From Kistimonas asteriae (GTDB taxonomy: Bacteria > Pseudomonadota > Gammaproteobacteria > Pseudomonadales > Endozoicomonadaceae), in NCBI RefSeq assembly GCF_018263925.1, contig NZ_JAEVHF010000013.1, forward strand, positions 62,001 to 126,000: DNA of 64,000 nt, read 5' to 3'. The position numbers and the translations under genes were made by a program. Below are positions 37,782 to 48,306 of this stretch, piece after piece (the stretch's first letter is position 1; each line of letters starts with the position of its first letter). A model generated the notes under the pieces. That model made no database searches and was not told the DNA's origin. It was given only the letters and a program-made list of their open reading frames with translations.

Positions 37782-38396
37782 CTAAGCCGACAGTTGCCAG
37801 CGTCGAATCAGAAGCGTGACTTTAATATCGCCTTTCTGCAATTTCAGCCGTCCTGGCAACTCGTAGCCGGACGTAACGCCAAACCGGTCAAACGCAATCG
37901 TCCATCCAGCCTGATTCAGTGATTGCAGTCGATTCATGTCATTCAGCTGCAAATCTGCGTATTTTCCCGGGGCAGGCACACCTTTGACCCACGACTGCAG
38001 CAAACGAAACGGTATGATCCAGCCGGTCTGCTGATAAACCAACGCTTCGAGCGAAGGCCCCATGAGAACGCCTTCATCAGGCACGGTCATGACAACATGA
38101 CCAGGGGCTCCCTCAATACTGGCAAGGCTCTGCCCAAAGGGGCCGGTCAAATAAACGGTATAACTGCCCGCCTGTTCTTCCCACTCCAGCGTGGCACTAC
38201 CGGCTTCCGATGCGGTTCTGACACCCAGCTTGCCCGACAGCTGCCATTGATCCAGCGCTGTCATCACCGCAACATGCTCCTGCCAGGATCGATGCTCCAC
38301 GTCCTGCGCCAACTGGGCACGCCCTGCACACCCTGCAAGAACCAGCAGAACCGATAGACCGGCCAAATACCGGACAGCACCCAACAGACCACGCAT
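37782..38396 (-). CDS. lolB: Outer-membrane lipoprotein receptor LolB
   Basis: 204 residues from the ATG at 38396. Lipobox VLAGC. It accepts lipoproteins from LolA and inserts them in the outer membrane. Seen: WQLSGKLGVRT, ATLEWEEQAGSYTVYLTGPFGQ, and the C-terminal GDIKVTLLIRRWQL. In the usual order ispE follows lolB; here it does not. Confidence 0.9.
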   Translation of the reverse strand: MRGLLGAVRYLAGLSVLLVLAGCAGRAQLAQDVEHRSWQEHVAVMTALDQWQLSGKLGVRTASEAGSATLEWEEQAGSYTVYLTGPFGQSLASIEGAPGHVVMTVPDEGVLMGPSLEALVYQQTGWIIPFRLLQSWVKGVPAPGKYADLQLNDMNRLQSLNQAGWTIAFDRFGVTSGYELPGRLKLQKGDIKVTLLIRRWQLSA

Positions 38397-38490
38397 TGAC
38401 TGAACACCCTTGAAATAAACAGGCCCGAACCAAACGGGACGGGCCAAATAGAAATTACATTAGAACAATGCTTAAGGCATGAAATCTACA

Positions 38491-40221
38491 TTATTGCCCG
38501 ACCTGCAGGCGTTCCATGGTTTCCTTAAGTATTTCGCTGTCCGGCTGCCTTTCCAGCGCCTGCTCCCAGAGCAACGCGGCTTCCTTACGACTGCCCTTGA
38601 CCCAAAGCACCTCACCCAAATGCGCTGCCACCTCTGCGTCTGGCATTTTCTCATAAGCGGCACGCAGGTAACGCAGTGCTTTTTCAAAGTCCTGCTGTCG
38701 GTAGGCCACCCAACCCATGCTGTCGATGATAGCCGGGTCATCAGGTTTTAATTCATAAGCCTTGGCAACCAGCTCCTGCGCCTCATCAAACCGCTCGGTG
38801 CGATCAGCCAGGGTATAACCCAGCGCATTCAACGCCGCAGCATTCTCGGCATCAATCGCCAGAATGCCTCGTAAGTCTTTCTCCAGCAGCGCCAGATCGC
38901 TCATTTTTTCTGCCAGCATTGCGCGGGCATACAGCAGGTTAACATTGTCGGGATAGATTTTGACGGCCTTGTTCAACACTTCTGCCGCCTGCTCATATGC
39001 CCGCTGCTCAATCAGTACATCACCTTCCATCAGGTAAAACTGCGGTACAAAAGCTGGGTACAGCTCACGGGCAGCACGCAAGTCTTTTACCGCCTGGGGC
39101 CACATTTCGTGATCCGCCAGCATTTGCGCCAGTGCGGCATACGCCGGGATCAGCTGTTTACCCACACCCACATTCAGATAGTGCTGACGCGCCTGCTGCC
39201 AATCATCCTGCTGCTGGGCTAATCGCCCCAAGTAGAATTCAGCCAGGTTTTTATGGCTATTGAATGCTGAAAGGCGCTCAAAGTAGCCCACTGCTTCTTC
39301 CGGCATGGTGTTCTCAAAGGTGATCAACCCCAGCGACAACAGGATGTCCGGATCATTCGGTGACTGGGCCAGAAGAATCTCAAACTGCTCCTGGGCCTGA
39401 TCCAACCGCTGTGCATGCACAAGCACCCGTGCATAAAGGAGGCGTAAACGGGTATTATCCGGCGTATCTTCTACATAATTCGCCAGGAAACGACGGGCAT
39501 CATCCGGGCGCTCCATTGCCATTAAAACCCGCCCTTTGAGCATGACAGCCTTGAGGTTATCCTCGCGTTTCAAAATACGTTCGCAAAGCTTGATCGCTTC
39601 GGCATTGCGACCGTTGTATTGCAGCAAAATGGCTTTACCCAACAACACCTGACTATTATTCGGATAGCGCTTGAGGGCCTGATCAAATGTTGCGATCAGC
39701 ATGTCACGCTCTTCCTGCCCCTGATCGGCCGCACTGACAGCGACAAACTCGAAGCTGGCATCGCCGGCCATTTCCAGCACCCGCAACATTTCGTCGGCAG
39801 CAGCCTGGTACTCGCCGGCACGGGCCAGCTCGATGGCACGAGCCTGGAGTGCAGCAGGGTTTTCTGCATCCACACTCGCCCATAATTCAGCCGCATCTCT
39901 GGAAGCCTGCCGTGCACCAATATAAGCAGCAATCTGATAGGCGCGTGCCGCCAGACCTGGATCACCGGTCTTGTGCGCCTGTTGCAGGTAATTCCCCAGC
40001 GCCAGATCAAACCGCTGGTTATGACCAGCCACTTCCGCCACCAGCAGATCGTAAAGGGTATCCGGCTCAAATGAAGCGACAGGCTCGCTGCTTTCCTCAA
40101 CGGTTGCCTGCCCGGCATCGGTCCCTGCGGATGTCATTGAAGACAACTGGGCACAACCGGCAAAGGCTACCGTCGCCAGAAGTAATGGAAGATAACGCAG
40201 GCGGGATCTGATCTTTAACAA
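38491..40221 (-). CDS. TPR-repeat lipoprotein of the hemA-lolB locus
   Basis: About 576 residues. I place the start at TTG 40221, because it gives a compact lipoprotein signal (LKIRSRLRYLPLLLATVAF then AGC); in-frame GTG 40371 and ATG 40329 would add 50 or 36 unusual residues. The rest is a chain of tetratricopeptide repeats (for example LLSLGLITFENTMPEEAVGY and INSMGWVAYRQQ-like units) to the C-terminus. A TPR protein in this position (PA4667-like) is conserved next to lolB and hemA. It is probably an outer-membrane assembly or scaffold protein; the exact role is not known to me. Confidence 0.8.
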   Translation of the reverse strand: MLKIRSRLRYLPLLLATVAFAGCAQLSSMTSAGTDAGQATVEESSEPVASFEPDTLYDLLVAEVAGHNQRFDLALGNYLQQAHKTGDPGLAARAYQIAAYIGARQASRDAAELWASVDAENPAALQARAIELARAGEYQAAADEMLRVLEMAGDASFEFVAVSAADQGQEERDMLIATFDQALKRYPNNSQVLLGKAILLQYNGRNAEAIKLCERILKREDNLKAVMLKGRVLMAMERPDDARRFLANYVEDTPDNTRLRLLYARVLVHAQRLDQAQEQFEILLAQSPNDPDILLSLGLITFENTMPEEAVGYFERLSAFNSHKNLAEFYLGRLAQQQDDWQQARQHYLNVGVGKQLIPAYAALAQMLADHEMWPQAVKDLRAARELYPAFVPQFYLMEGDVLIEQRAYEQAAEVLNKAVKIYPDNVNLLYARAMLAEKMSDLALLEKDLRGILAIDAENAAALNALGYTLADRTERFDEAQELVAKAYELKPDDPAIIDSMGWVAYRQQDFEKALRYLRAAYEKMPDAEVAAHLGEVLWVKGSRKEAALLWEQALERQPDSEILKETMERLQVGQ

Positions 40222-40586
40222 CGTGATATTCTTCTTTCCGGGAAACCGAGCCTGGTGCAATAATGACACAAGCGCCGTGACAAACACATCCCGACCCAAA
40301 CACAAGATTTGCAGTTGACGTATATCCATAGGAAAATTCTGCTTTCTCCATGCTTCCCTGTGAGGCGTCACTCCCGATGTGAATCAGTTATACGGCGATT
40401 GGGCAGGTGACAATCAGGGCTCAGTAATTTTAATACTAGCCCGAGTTACCGGAGAAGAGGGTGGCAATATCAGAAGTTTGCAGCAAAGCGAAAAAAGCCA
40501 TACTGCAGGCTAGTCTGAAAGACTACTACCGTGAAGCTTTAGCCAGCTTGTGAGTAGATAAAAGAACAAGGTACCTGACGATTTAT
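40222..40586. other. Divergent promoter region TPR gene / hemA
   Basis: 365 bases between divergent genes, with no other gene seen. A weak hemA promoter candidate is GTGACA (40407-40412) with TAATAC at 40431. The extended in-frame leader of the TPR gene also falls here. Confidence 0.4.
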
Positions 40587-41957
40587 ATGGGATTCCTGGC
40601 AGTCGGCATCAATCATCAGACAGCACCCGTCAGCCTGAGGGAACAGATTGCGTTCTCGCCTGAACAGCTGATTCCAGCCCTGCAGAATGCCCTGCAGCTG
40701 GAACCGGTCAGCGAGATCGCGATACTGTCAACCTGCAACCGCACTGAGCTGTACTGTTTCGGGGATGTCAAACCGGAACGGCTATACCAGTGGCTGTCTG
40801 ACTTTCACCAGATCAACAGTCATGCGCTGACACAATACGCCTATGCCCACGCTGATGAGGCGGCTATCCAGCACATTATGCGCGTGGCCTGCGGACTGGA
40901 TTCCCTGGTTCTGGGCGAACCTCAGATCCTGGGACAGATGAAATCTGCCTACGCAGTCGCTCGCGAGGCCGGGGCTACAGGCACACACCTGAGCCGCCTG
41001 TTCCAGGGCACCTTCACCACCGCCAAACAGGTACGCACACACACGGCGATCGGCGAAAACCCGGTATCAGTGGCTTACGCTGCCGTCACCCTTTCGCGCC
41101 AGATCTTTGCCGACCTGTCAGAGAACACGGCCCTGCTGATCGGTGCCGGAGAAACCATTGAACTGGTGGCCCGTCACCTGAAGGAACAGGGTACTGGCAA
41201 TATCATTGTCGCCAACCGGACGCTGGAGCGTGCCCTTCGGCTGGCAGAGAGCGTCAACGGCCACGCCATCCTGCTGTCAGATATTCCGGAAGAGTTGCAC
41301 AAAGCTGATATCGTCATTGCCTCCACCGCCAGCCAGCTGCCTATCCTGGGCAAGGGCGCGGTCGAACGAGCCCTGAAAAAACGCCGCCATGCGCCGATCT
41401 TCATGGTGGATATCGCCGTCCCCCGGGACATTGAACCGGAAGTCGGCGACCTGGCCGATGTCTATCTCTACACCGTTGACGATCTGCGCGAAGTCGTGGA
41501 AGACAACCTCCGTAGCCGCCAGGAAGCGGCACAGGCCGCAGAAGAGATCATAGCCACAGGATGTGACGCCTTCCTGAAACGCATCCGCGCCATGGACGTG
41601 GTGGATATTCTCAAGTCTTATCGGGAAAAGGCAGAAATCATTCGCGACCATGAGATCAACAAGGCACTCCGCCTGATACAGAGCGGCCGTCCCGTCGACC
41701 AGGTTCTGGCCCAGCTGGCCCGCGGCCTGACCAACAAACTGATCCACACACCCTGCGTCCAGCTCCGCAAGGCTGGCAGCGAAGGGGATACCGCCTCCAT
41801 TGCCTTAGCCAGGGATTTTTTTGATCTGCAGATTGCAGACACCCTCGAACCTACCCCTATCAAGCCTGCGCCACTACAATCACGCCAGGCCACTGTACGG
41901 GCCGTCGATCCAACGCCGTTGAGCGACGTCCGCCCTCCCAAGGTAAAGAACCACTGA
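40587..41957 (+). CDS. hemA: Glutamyl-tRNA reductase
   Basis: 456 residues. It reduces Glu-tRNA to glutamate-1-semialdehyde, the first step of C5 haem synthesis. Seen: [14 protein letters not shown], the catalytic Cys in [28 protein letters not shown], and the NADP site [15 protein letters not shown]. The C-terminal dimerisation helix is present and the tail is slightly long. First gene of hemA-prfA-prmC-moeB, with prfA starting 1 base after the stop. Confidence 0.97.
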   Translation: MGFLAVGINHQTAPVSLREQIAFSPEQLIPALQNALQLEPVSEIAILSTCNRTELYCFGDVKPERLYQWLSDFHQINSHALTQYAYAHADEAAIQHIMRVACGLDSLVLGEPQILGQMKSAYAVAREAGATGTHLSRLFQGTFTTAKQVRTHTAIGENPVSVAYAAVTLSRQIFADLSENTALLIGAGETIELVARHLKEQGTGNIIVANRTLERALRLAESVNGHAILLSDIPEELHKADIVIASTASQLPILGKGAVERALKKRRHAPIFMVDIAVPRDIEPEVGDLADVYLYTVDDLREVVEDNLRSRQEAAQAAEEIIATGCDAFLKRIRAMDVVDILKSYREKAEIIRDHEINKALRLIQSGRPVDQVLAQLARGLTNKLIHTPCVQLRKAGSEGDTASIALARDFFDLQIADTLEPTPIKPAPLQSRQATVRAVDPTPLSDVRPPKVKNH

Positions 41958-41958
41958 A

Positions 41959-43047
41959 ATGAAAGCTTCTATCAGTACCAAGCTTGATAACCTGCAAGAC
42001 CGCTTTGAAGAACTGAGCGCGCTGCTCAGCGACCCGGAAATTATTTCCGACCAAAACCGTTTCCGCAGCTTCTCCAAGGAGTACGCTGAGCTGGAACCGG
42101 TCGTAAAATGCTATCGCGAATACCGCCAGGTGCAGGACGACCTGGAAGAAGCCCGCAGCATGCTGTCCGACTCAGACCCTGACCTGCGCGCCATGGCAGA
42201 AGAAGAAGTGGAAACCACACAGGCCCGTACCGAGTCATTAAGCCAGGAACTGCAGATCCTGCTGCTCCCCAAAGACCCTGATGACGCCAACAACGTATTC
42301 CTGGAAATCCGCGCAGGCACAGGCGGTGATGAAGCGGCCATTTTTGCCGGTGACCTGTTCCGGATGTATTCCCGCTATGCCGAAAGCCAGCGCTGGAAAA
42401 TCGAAATCCTTAGCGAAAACCTCGGCGAGCACGGCGGTTACAAAGAGATTATCACCAGGGTTGTTGGTCAGGATGTGTATGCCCAGCTCAAGTTTGAGTC
42501 CGGTGCCCATCGGGTTCAACGGGTACCGGCAACGGAATCACAGGGAAGAATTCATACGTCTGCCTGCACCGTTGCCATCATGCCGGAGCCTGACGAACAG
42601 GAAGAGATCAACATCCGCAAGGAAGACCTGCGGATTGATACCTACCGCTCCTCTGGCGCAGGTGGCCAGCACGTCAATACCACCGATTCTGCCATCCGTA
42701 TTACCCACCTGCCCTCAGGCATCGTGGTGGAGTGCCAGGATGAACGTTCACAGCACAAGAACAAGGCCCGCGCACTCTCCCTGCTCAATGCCCGGCTGAA
42801 AAACGCCCAACAGGAAGCCCACGCCAAAGAGATGGCCGACCAACGGAAAAGCCTGGTCGGCAGCGGTGACCGCTCGGAGCGAATTCGAACCTACAACTAC
42901 CCGCAGGGACGGGTAACCGATCACCGTATCAACCTGACGCTCTATAAGCTGCCGGAAATCATTGAAGGCGATCTGGCCCCGGTGATCGAACCGCTACGTC
43001 AGGAACATCAGGCAGAACTGCTGGCTTCACTGGCAGGCGAGAATTAA
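41959..43047 (+). CDS. prfA: Peptide chain release factor 1
   Basis: 362 residues. It recognises UAA and UAG. The GGQ motif lies in [17 protein letters not shown]. The codon-recognition tripeptide region is [14 protein letters not shown]. The stop overlaps the prmC start by one base (TAATG). Confidence 0.97.
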   Translation: MKASISTKLDNLQDRFEELSALLSDPEIISDQNRFRSFSKEYAELEPVVKCYREYRQVQDDLEEARSMLSDSDPDLRAMAEEEVETTQARTESLSQELQILLLPKDPDDANNVFLEIRAGTGGDEAAIFAGDLFRMYSRYAESQRWKIEILSENLGEHGGYKEIITRVVGQDVYAQLKFESGAHRVQRVPATESQGRIHTSACTVAIMPEPDEQEEINIRKEDLRIDTYRSSGAGGQHVNTTDSAIRITHLPSGIVVECQDERSQHKNKARALSLLNARLKNAQQEAHAKEMADQRKSLVGSGDRSERIRTYNYPQGRVTDHRINLTLYKLPEIIEGDLAPVIEPLRQEHQAELLASLAGEN

Positions 43048-43880
43048 TGCAGGTCAGGGATATTCTACAACGCGCCAGGGAATTAACCTCACTGAGTAGC
43101 ACGCCTGCACTGGATGTTGAGCTACTGCTCTGCCATGTGCTGGACAAACCACGTAGCTGGCTGTTTACCTGGCCGGAACATGAATTAACGACAGATCAGC
43201 TGGCGGCCGTCAACCAACTGATCGATCGACGCCTGATCGGCCACCCTGTCGCGCACCTGATCGGCACCCGCGATTTCTGGAATCTGACACTGAATGTCAG
43301 CCCCGATACGCTCATCCCACGTCCCGATACCGAGCTTTTAGTCGAGCAGGCACTTGCCTGCCTCGACCCGTCGCCGTACAAAGTGGCCGACCTGGGCACC
43401 GGCACCGGCGCGATTGCCCTGGCGCTGGCGGTAGAGCGGCCAAACTGGGAGGTTGCAGGCACCGACCGGGTCGAAGCCGCTGTCGAGCTTGCCCGGCAAA
43501 ATGCCGACATGAACGCATTGCTGCATGTGCAGTTCTACACTGGCTCATGGTGTGATGCCTTACCTGACAAGGATTACGATCTTATCGTCAGCAATCCGCC
43601 CTATATCAGGACAGATGATCCGCATCTGCACCAGGGTGATGTTCGCTTTGAGCCCAGTTCCGCCCTGGCATCCGGCATCGACGGATTGGACGACATTAGA
43701 ATCATTGCCAAGCAGGCATTACAGCATCTGAAACCCCGCGGCTGGCTGCTTCTGGAGCATGGCTATGACCAGGGGGATGATGTCAGAAATATCCTGACCC
43801 AGCAGAATTATACCGACATAGAAACCCTTCGTGATCTTGCCGGACATGAACGCATTACCCGGGGACGACGCTTTGACTGA
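43047..43880 (+). CDS. prmC: Release-factor glutamine methyltransferase
   Basis: 277 residues. It methylates the GGQ glutamine of release factors, which fits its overlap with prfA. SAM site ADLGTGTGAIALAL, catalytic NPPY in IVSNPPYIRTDD. The C-terminus overlaps the start region of moeB. Confidence 0.96.
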   Translation: MQVRDILQRARELTSLSSTPALDVELLLCHVLDKPRSWLFTWPEHELTTDQLAAVNQLIDRRLIGHPVAHLIGTRDFWNLTLNVSPDTLIPRPDTELLVEQALACLDPSPYKVADLGTGTGAIALALAVERPNWEVAGTDRVEAAVELARQNADMNALLHVQFYTGSWCDALPDKDYDLIVSNPPYIRTDDPHLHQGDVRFEPSSALASGIDGLDDIRIIAKQALQHLKPRGWLLLEHGYDQGDDVRNILTQQNYTDIETLRDLAGHERITRGRRFD

Positions 43881-44634
43881 AACACTCAGCGACCAGCAAC
43901 TGTTACGCTATAGCCGCCAAATCATGCTGCCGGAACTGGATATCGCCGGTCAGGAAAAACTGCTGAATAGCCGGGTATTGGTGATTGGCGCCGGTGGTCT
44001 TGGCTGCCCGGTGGCTATGTATCTGTCTGCTGCCGGAGTCGGCACGCTCGTGATTGTCGATCATGACGATGTGGATGAGAGCAATCTTCAGCGCCAGATT
44101 GCCCACACGATACGCGACCTTGGCAAACCGAAAGTCTTTTCCGTCACTGAATCGCTTCATGCCCAGAACCCAGATACCCGCGTGATGGCCATTGCCCGTA
44201 AGCTCAGCGAACCTGAACTGCTGGAAGAAGCCGGTGCCGCCGATGTCGTGGTGGACTGCACCGACAACTTCCAGAGCCGCCATGCCATCAACGAGGCCTG
44301 CATCAGAACGGGGACACTCCTGGTTTCCGGCGCTGCCATTGGTTTCAGCGGACAAGTCGCTATTTTCGGTCTTTCTGATGGTCCCTGTTATCACTGCCTG
44401 TATCCCGATACCGACGACCAGCAACCGACTTGCAGTGAATCAGGTATTTTGTCCCCCGTAACCGGCGTCATTGGCTCTATTCAGGCAACAGAAACCATCA
44501 AACTCCTGACGAATATCGGACAATCACTTTCTGGACGACTCATGCTGTTTGATGCCCTGAGCATGACCTGGCAGACACTGAACCTGTCACGCAATGCCAA
44601 CTGCTCCGTCTGCGGTACCAAAGCCCGAACATAA
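43846..44634 (+). CDS. moeB: Molybdopterin-synthase adenylyltransferase MoeB
   Basis: 262 residues from ATG 43846; GTG 43831 and TTG 43873 are other possible starts, all overlapping prmC. Seen: LRYSRQIMLPELD, nucleotide site VIGAGGLGCPVAMYL, DCTDNFQSRHAIN, and two zinc CxxC pairs (CYHC and CSVC). It adenylates the C-terminal Gly of MoaD, or of a ThiS-like partner. The position matches the conserved hemA-prfA-prmC-moeB cluster. Confidence 0.92.
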   Translation: MNALPGDDALTETLSDQQLLRYSRQIMLPELDIAGQEKLLNSRVLVIGAGGLGCPVAMYLSAAGVGTLVIVDHDDVDESNLQRQIAHTIRDLGKPKVFSVTESLHAQNPDTRVMAIARKLSEPELLEEAGAADVVVDCTDNFQSRHAINEACIRTGTLLVSGAAIGFSGQVAIFGLSDGPCYHCLYPDTDDQQPTCSESGILSPVTGVIGSIQATETIKLLTNIGQSLSGRLMLFDALSMTWQTLNLSRNANCSVCGTKART

Positions 44635-44718
44635 TCACTTAACAGAAAGACACTTTTGCCAGAACAAGGACGTTAGGCTATATCTGAATGGCATTTCAGA
44701 CCGTCGCGGTGCCGTTCG

Positions 44719-45780
44719 ATGCAGGAAGATTACCCCCGCAATTTTACCGGCTATGGCGGACAACCGCCGAAGGTCCAGTGGCCCAACAACTGCCGCCTCG
44801 CCATCAGTTTTGTATTAAATTACGAAGAAGGCGCTGAATCCTGTCGTCTTGATGGTGATCCTTCATCAGAATCTTTTTTAACGGATTTACCCGGCACCCG
44901 CCCCCTCTCATGTGCCAGGCACTTTAACTGTGAGTCGATCTTTGCCTATGGCGCCACCAGTGGCGCCTGGCGTTTACTCAATCTGTTTGACGACTTCTCT
45001 CTCCCTGTCACCGTATTCGCCTGCGGCATGGCTCTTGAACGCAATCTCCCTCTGGCACAGAAACTGGCCGAGTCCGACCATGAGATTGCGGGACACGGTT
45101 ACCGCTGGATTGATTACCGGGTGATCCCAATAGCCATTGAGAAAAGCCATATTCGCAAAACATTAGAAGTCATAGAAAAGCTGACCCACAAGGAAGTCGT
45201 TGGCTGGTACACCGGTCGACACAGTGAAAACACCCGTCGACTGATACAGGAGATGGGTTTGCTATACGATTCTGACGCTTACAATGATGACCTGCCTTAC
45301 TATATTGATGTCGCCGGTCAGGCCCACTTGGTTGTTCCCTACAACCTGGTCACCAATGATTTTCGTTATTCCACATCACCCGGCTGGAACAGTCCGGAAG
45401 ACTGCCTGCAGAATCTGCGGGCAGCCTTTGATTGTCTTTACCGCGAGGGTGAGGAATGCCCGAAAATGCTGTCGATAGGCCTGCATGGACGCCTGTCCGG
45501 GCAGCCCGGTCGAACAGAAGCACTCCGTCGTTTTCTGGATTATGCGCTGAGCCATGAGGATGTCTGGGTTTGTCGCCGTATGGATATCGCCCGACACTGG
45601 CTTTCACACCAGCCCAGTCATCACGATCAGGATTCAGGCGACAATACCCAGGCGACAATACCCAGGCGCCATTGCCAAACGCGCTTGATCTCTCGGTCAC
45701 CGAATAAACGACAGCATCAACTTTTCCGCTTTCCGGAGACAGAACCCCCTCCTGATGCCTATAATGCCCATCGGTTATGA
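44719..45780 (+). CDS. puuE: PuuE-type allantoinase (polysaccharide deacetylase fold)
   Basis: 353 residues. It is expected to open allantoin to allantoate in purine breakdown, without the usual metal-dependent amidohydrolase fold. Seen: YPRNFTGYGGQPP, ISFVLNYEEGAE, IAGHGYRWIDYR, GWYTGRHSENTRRL, and LYDSDAYNDDLPYY. No other urate/allantoin gene is adjacent. The last 40 or so residues look foreign. A 14-bp tandem duplication shifts the frame near codon 310; without it the protein would end at 324 residues at a TAA at 45705-45707. Confidence 0.85.
   Translation: MQEDYPRNFTGYGGQPPKVQWPNNCRLAISFVLNYEEGAESCRLDGDPSSESFLTDLPGTRPLSCARHFNCESIFAYGATSGAWRLLNLFDDFSLPVTVFACGMALERNLPLAQKLAESDHEIAGHGYRWIDYRVIPIAIEKSHIRKTLEVIEKLTHKEVVGWYTGRHSENTRRLIQEMGLLYDSDAYNDDLPYYIDVAGQAHLVVPYNLVTNDFRYSTSPGWNSPEDCLQNLRAAFDCLYREGEECPKMLSIGLHGRLSGQPGRTEALRRFLDYALSHEDVWVCRRMDIARHWLSHQPSHHDQDSGDNTQATIPRRHCQTRLISRSPNKRQHQLFRFPETEPPPDAYNAHRL
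45636..45663 (+). repeat. 14-bp tandem duplication in the puuE 3' end
   Basis: AGGCGACAATACCC twice in a row, followed by the first five bases again. Because 14 is not a multiple of 3 it changes the reading frame of the end of the gene. Confidence 0.9.
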
Positions 45781-45961
45781 GAAGCCCCCAAACGGCAAAC
45801 CGACAAAAGACCACGCTATCCGCCATCTCTGGCCTGGATCCTGCGTATAAGTACTATTCAGGAATTACAAAAGTTGAAAGATTCCAATATAGTTCACTTT
45901 TTTTATCAACTTTAGGGGCGTTCGTGTCATGATACGTGGCACGGCAATTACTGGAGGCTGC

Positions 45962-47149
45962 ATGGTCGAAGCCATTCGCCGATTTTTGAAGCACGAAACA
46001 TCTGTTGGCATTCTGTTGATCGTGGCCGCCACGCTGGCGATGATTGCGGCCAATACACCACTGAATGTCTATTACGACCTGCTGCTGTCTGTTCCGATTA
46101 CCGTGGCTGTCGGCTCTCTGGCCATTGCCAAACCCATCCTGCTGTGGATCAACGACGGCCTGATGGCGTTGTTCTTCCTGCTGATTGGCCTTGAAGTCAA
46201 ACGTGAATTTCTGGTGGGTGAGTTATCCAGCCGTTCCCAGGTAATACTACCTGCGATGGCAGCGCTGGGTGGCATGGTGATACCCGCGCTCTGCTACGCG
46301 GCACTGAATTATGATGACCCCATCGGCATCAAAGGCTGGGCGATTCCTGCCGCCACTGACATTGCTTTCTCCCTGGGGGTTCTGGCCCTGCTGGGTAAGC
46401 GCGTACCGCCTTCACTGAAGATTTTCCTGCTGGCACTTGCCATTATTGATGACCTTGGCGCCATCGTTATCATCGCACTGTTCTACACCACGGATCTGGC
46501 TATTGAGTCCATTGTACTGGCCTCTATCTGTTTGACATTGTTGATTGCCTTTAACCGCTGCGGGGTATCCAAACTCGGCCCCTATATCGTTGTCGGTGTC
46601 ATCATGTGGGCCTGTGTGCTGAAGTCCGGCGTACACGCCACACTGGCAGGTGTTGCACTGGCATTCACGATTCCCATCCAGACCCGGAATGAATACGGCC
46701 GCTCCCTGCTGATTGACCTGGAACACAAGCTGCACGGCAGCGTCAATTACTGGATATTACCTATCTTCGCCTTCGCCAACGCCGGTGTCGGCCTGAGCGT
46801 TGCCCAATTCCAGAGTCTGCTGGACCCGAGCCCCCTGGGCGTCATCATCGGCCTGTTTATTGGTAAGCAGCTGGGTGTATTCGGATTTACCTGGCTAACC
46901 ATCAAGGCCGGTATCGCCAAACTGCCGACAGGGACGTCCTGGTCGCATATCTATGGCATGTCGATCCTGTGTGGTATCGGTTTCACCATGAGTCTGTTCA
47001 TCGGTACCCTGGCCTTTGAAGAAACCGGCCCTGAATATTTGATTGCCGACCGTGTCGGGATTCTGGTGGGTTCGTTCATCTCAGCCATTGTGGGCTATAT
47101 CGTCCTGCGCTACTTCACGCCCAAGCCCACCAGCAAAGAGACCACTTAA
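45962..47149 (+). CDS. nhaA: Na+/H+ antiporter NhaA
   Basis: 395 residues from ATG 45962 ([12 protein letters not shown]), the start that lines up with E. coli NhaA; GGAGG lies just upstream, though close. Twelve membrane segments expected. The essential paired Asp are in [18 protein letters not shown]. Also seen: [21 protein letters not shown] and the C-terminal [12 protein letters not shown]. It exports Na+ in exchange for protons, consistent with a marine or saline habitat. Confidence 0.96.
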   Translation: MVEAIRRFLKHETSVGILLIVAATLAMIAANTPLNVYYDLLLSVPITVAVGSLAIAKPILLWINDGLMALFFLLIGLEVKREFLVGELSSRSQVILPAMAALGGMVIPALCYAALNYDDPIGIKGWAIPAATDIAFSLGVLALLGKRVPPSLKIFLLALAIIDDLGAIVIIALFYTTDLAIESIVLASICLTLLIAFNRCGVSKLGPYIVVGVIMWACVLKSGVHATLAGVALAFTIPIQTRNEYGRSLLIDLEHKLHGSVNYWILPIFAFANAGVGLSVAQFQSLLDPSPLGVIIGLFIGKQLGVFGFTWLTIKAGIAKLPTGTSWSHIYGMSILCGIGFTMSLFIGTLAFEETGPEYLIADRVGILVGSFISAIVGYIVLRYFTPKPTSKETT

Positions 47150-47161
47150 AGCCAATCCCAT

Positions 47162-47190
47162 ACCTGAAACTGGTTCTCCCAGTTTCAGGT
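47162..47190. terminator. Hairpin between nhaA and hemH
   Basis: Perfect 12-bp inverted repeat ACCTGAAACTGG / CCAGTTTCAGGT with a 5-base loop. There is no T run, so termination strength is uncertain. Confidence 0.5.
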
Positions 47191-47260
47191 GACAGAGTGG
47201 CTGGTTCAGTCACTTTCCTATGATACCCAACCACAAAATAAACAGTCTTCGGAGAGAAGC

Positions 47261-48268
47261 ATGCAAGGCCGCGCGGTATTACTGGTCAACCTGGGGTCAC
47301 CCGACTCCCCTGAAGTCAGCGATGTCAGGCGTTACCTCAACGAATTTCTGATGGACAAGTATGTCATCGACCTGCCCTGGCCCCTGCGTCGTTTGATTGT
47401 CAGCGCCTTCGTGTTACCAAGCCGTCCCAAACAGTCTGCTGAGGCCTACCAGTCAGTCTGGTTGCCAGAAGGTTCACCGTTAAAAGTCATCAGTGAAAAG
47501 GTCAGGGAGAAACTGCAGGCACAAACCGATATTCCGGTTCGACTGGCAATGCGTTATGGCTCACCCTCTATTGAGCAAGAGCTAGTAGCACTGGCTCGTC
47601 AGGAAGATGTTCAAGAGATTTTCCTGCTGCCCATGTATCCGCACTATGCCATGTCTACCGTAAAGACATGCATCGAAGAAGCGCAGCGGGTCGTGCAAAC
47701 ACATGGCATCCACAAGACATTAACTATCCATCCGGTTTTCTATAACCACCCGGATTATATTCATGCCCTGGTAGAAAGCGCCCGTCCCTGGCTGGAAGAG
47801 GATTATGATCACCTGCTGTTCAGCTATCACGGTGTACCGGAACGGCATATCCGCAAGGATGACACTACCGGCAGCCACTGCCTGACCCCAGACTGCTGCC
47901 AGAAACCGTCAGAGGCGCACGCAACCTGTTATCGCCATCAGCTGTATCAGACGACTGCCGAGTTTGTACGTGCTGCGGGTATCCCTGACAACCGCTACTC
48001 CGTTGCCTTTCAATCGCGGCTGGGCAAAGCCAAATGGCTGGAACCGTATACCGATAAAACCATTGAGCAACTGGCCCGTCAGGGTGTCAAACGCCTGCTG
48101 GTGATGTGTCCGGCCTTTACGGCAGATTGCCTGGAAACGCTGGAGGAAATTGCCATGCAGGGACAGGAAATCTTCGAGGCTGCCGGTGGCGAGACATTAA
48201 CACTGATTCCCTGCCTGAACGACCATCCGGTCTGGATCAGTACGCTCAAGCAGTGGATTGAAGCGTAA
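47261..48268 (+). CDS. hemH: Ferrochelatase
   Basis: 335 residues from the ATG at 47261 with GGAGAG 5-10 bases upstream. It inserts Fe(II) into protoporphyrin IX, the last haem step. Catalytic His in LLFSYHGVPERH, and SVAFQSRLGKAKWLEPYT. A Cys-rich stretch (SHCLTPDCCQKPSEAHATC) is common in this clade. It shares the haem pathway with hemA in the same window but is not in its operon. Confidence 0.96.
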   Translation: MQGRAVLLVNLGSPDSPEVSDVRRYLNEFLMDKYVIDLPWPLRRLIVSAFVLPSRPKQSAEAYQSVWLPEGSPLKVISEKVREKLQAQTDIPVRLAMRYGSPSIEQELVALARQEDVQEIFLLPMYPHYAMSTVKTCIEEAQRVVQTHGIHKTLTIHPVFYNHPDYIHALVESARPWLEEDYDHLLFSYHGVPERHIRKDDTTGSHCLTPDCCQKPSEAHATCYRHQLYQTTAEFVRAAGIPDNRYSVAFQSRLGKAKWLEPYTDKTIEQLARQGVKRLLVMCPAFTADCLETLEEIAMQGQEIFEAAGGETLTLIPCLNDHPVWISTLKQWIEA

Positions 48269-48283
48269 GCCCAAAACTATGAC

Positions 48284-48306
48284 AAAACCGGCTCATCAGG
48301 AGCCGG
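48284..48306 (-). terminator. Terminator of the YajG-like gene
   Basis: CCGGCTC / GAGCCGG stem with a 5-base loop; on the minus strand it is followed by TTTT. It overlaps the stop codon of the gene. Confidence 0.7.
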
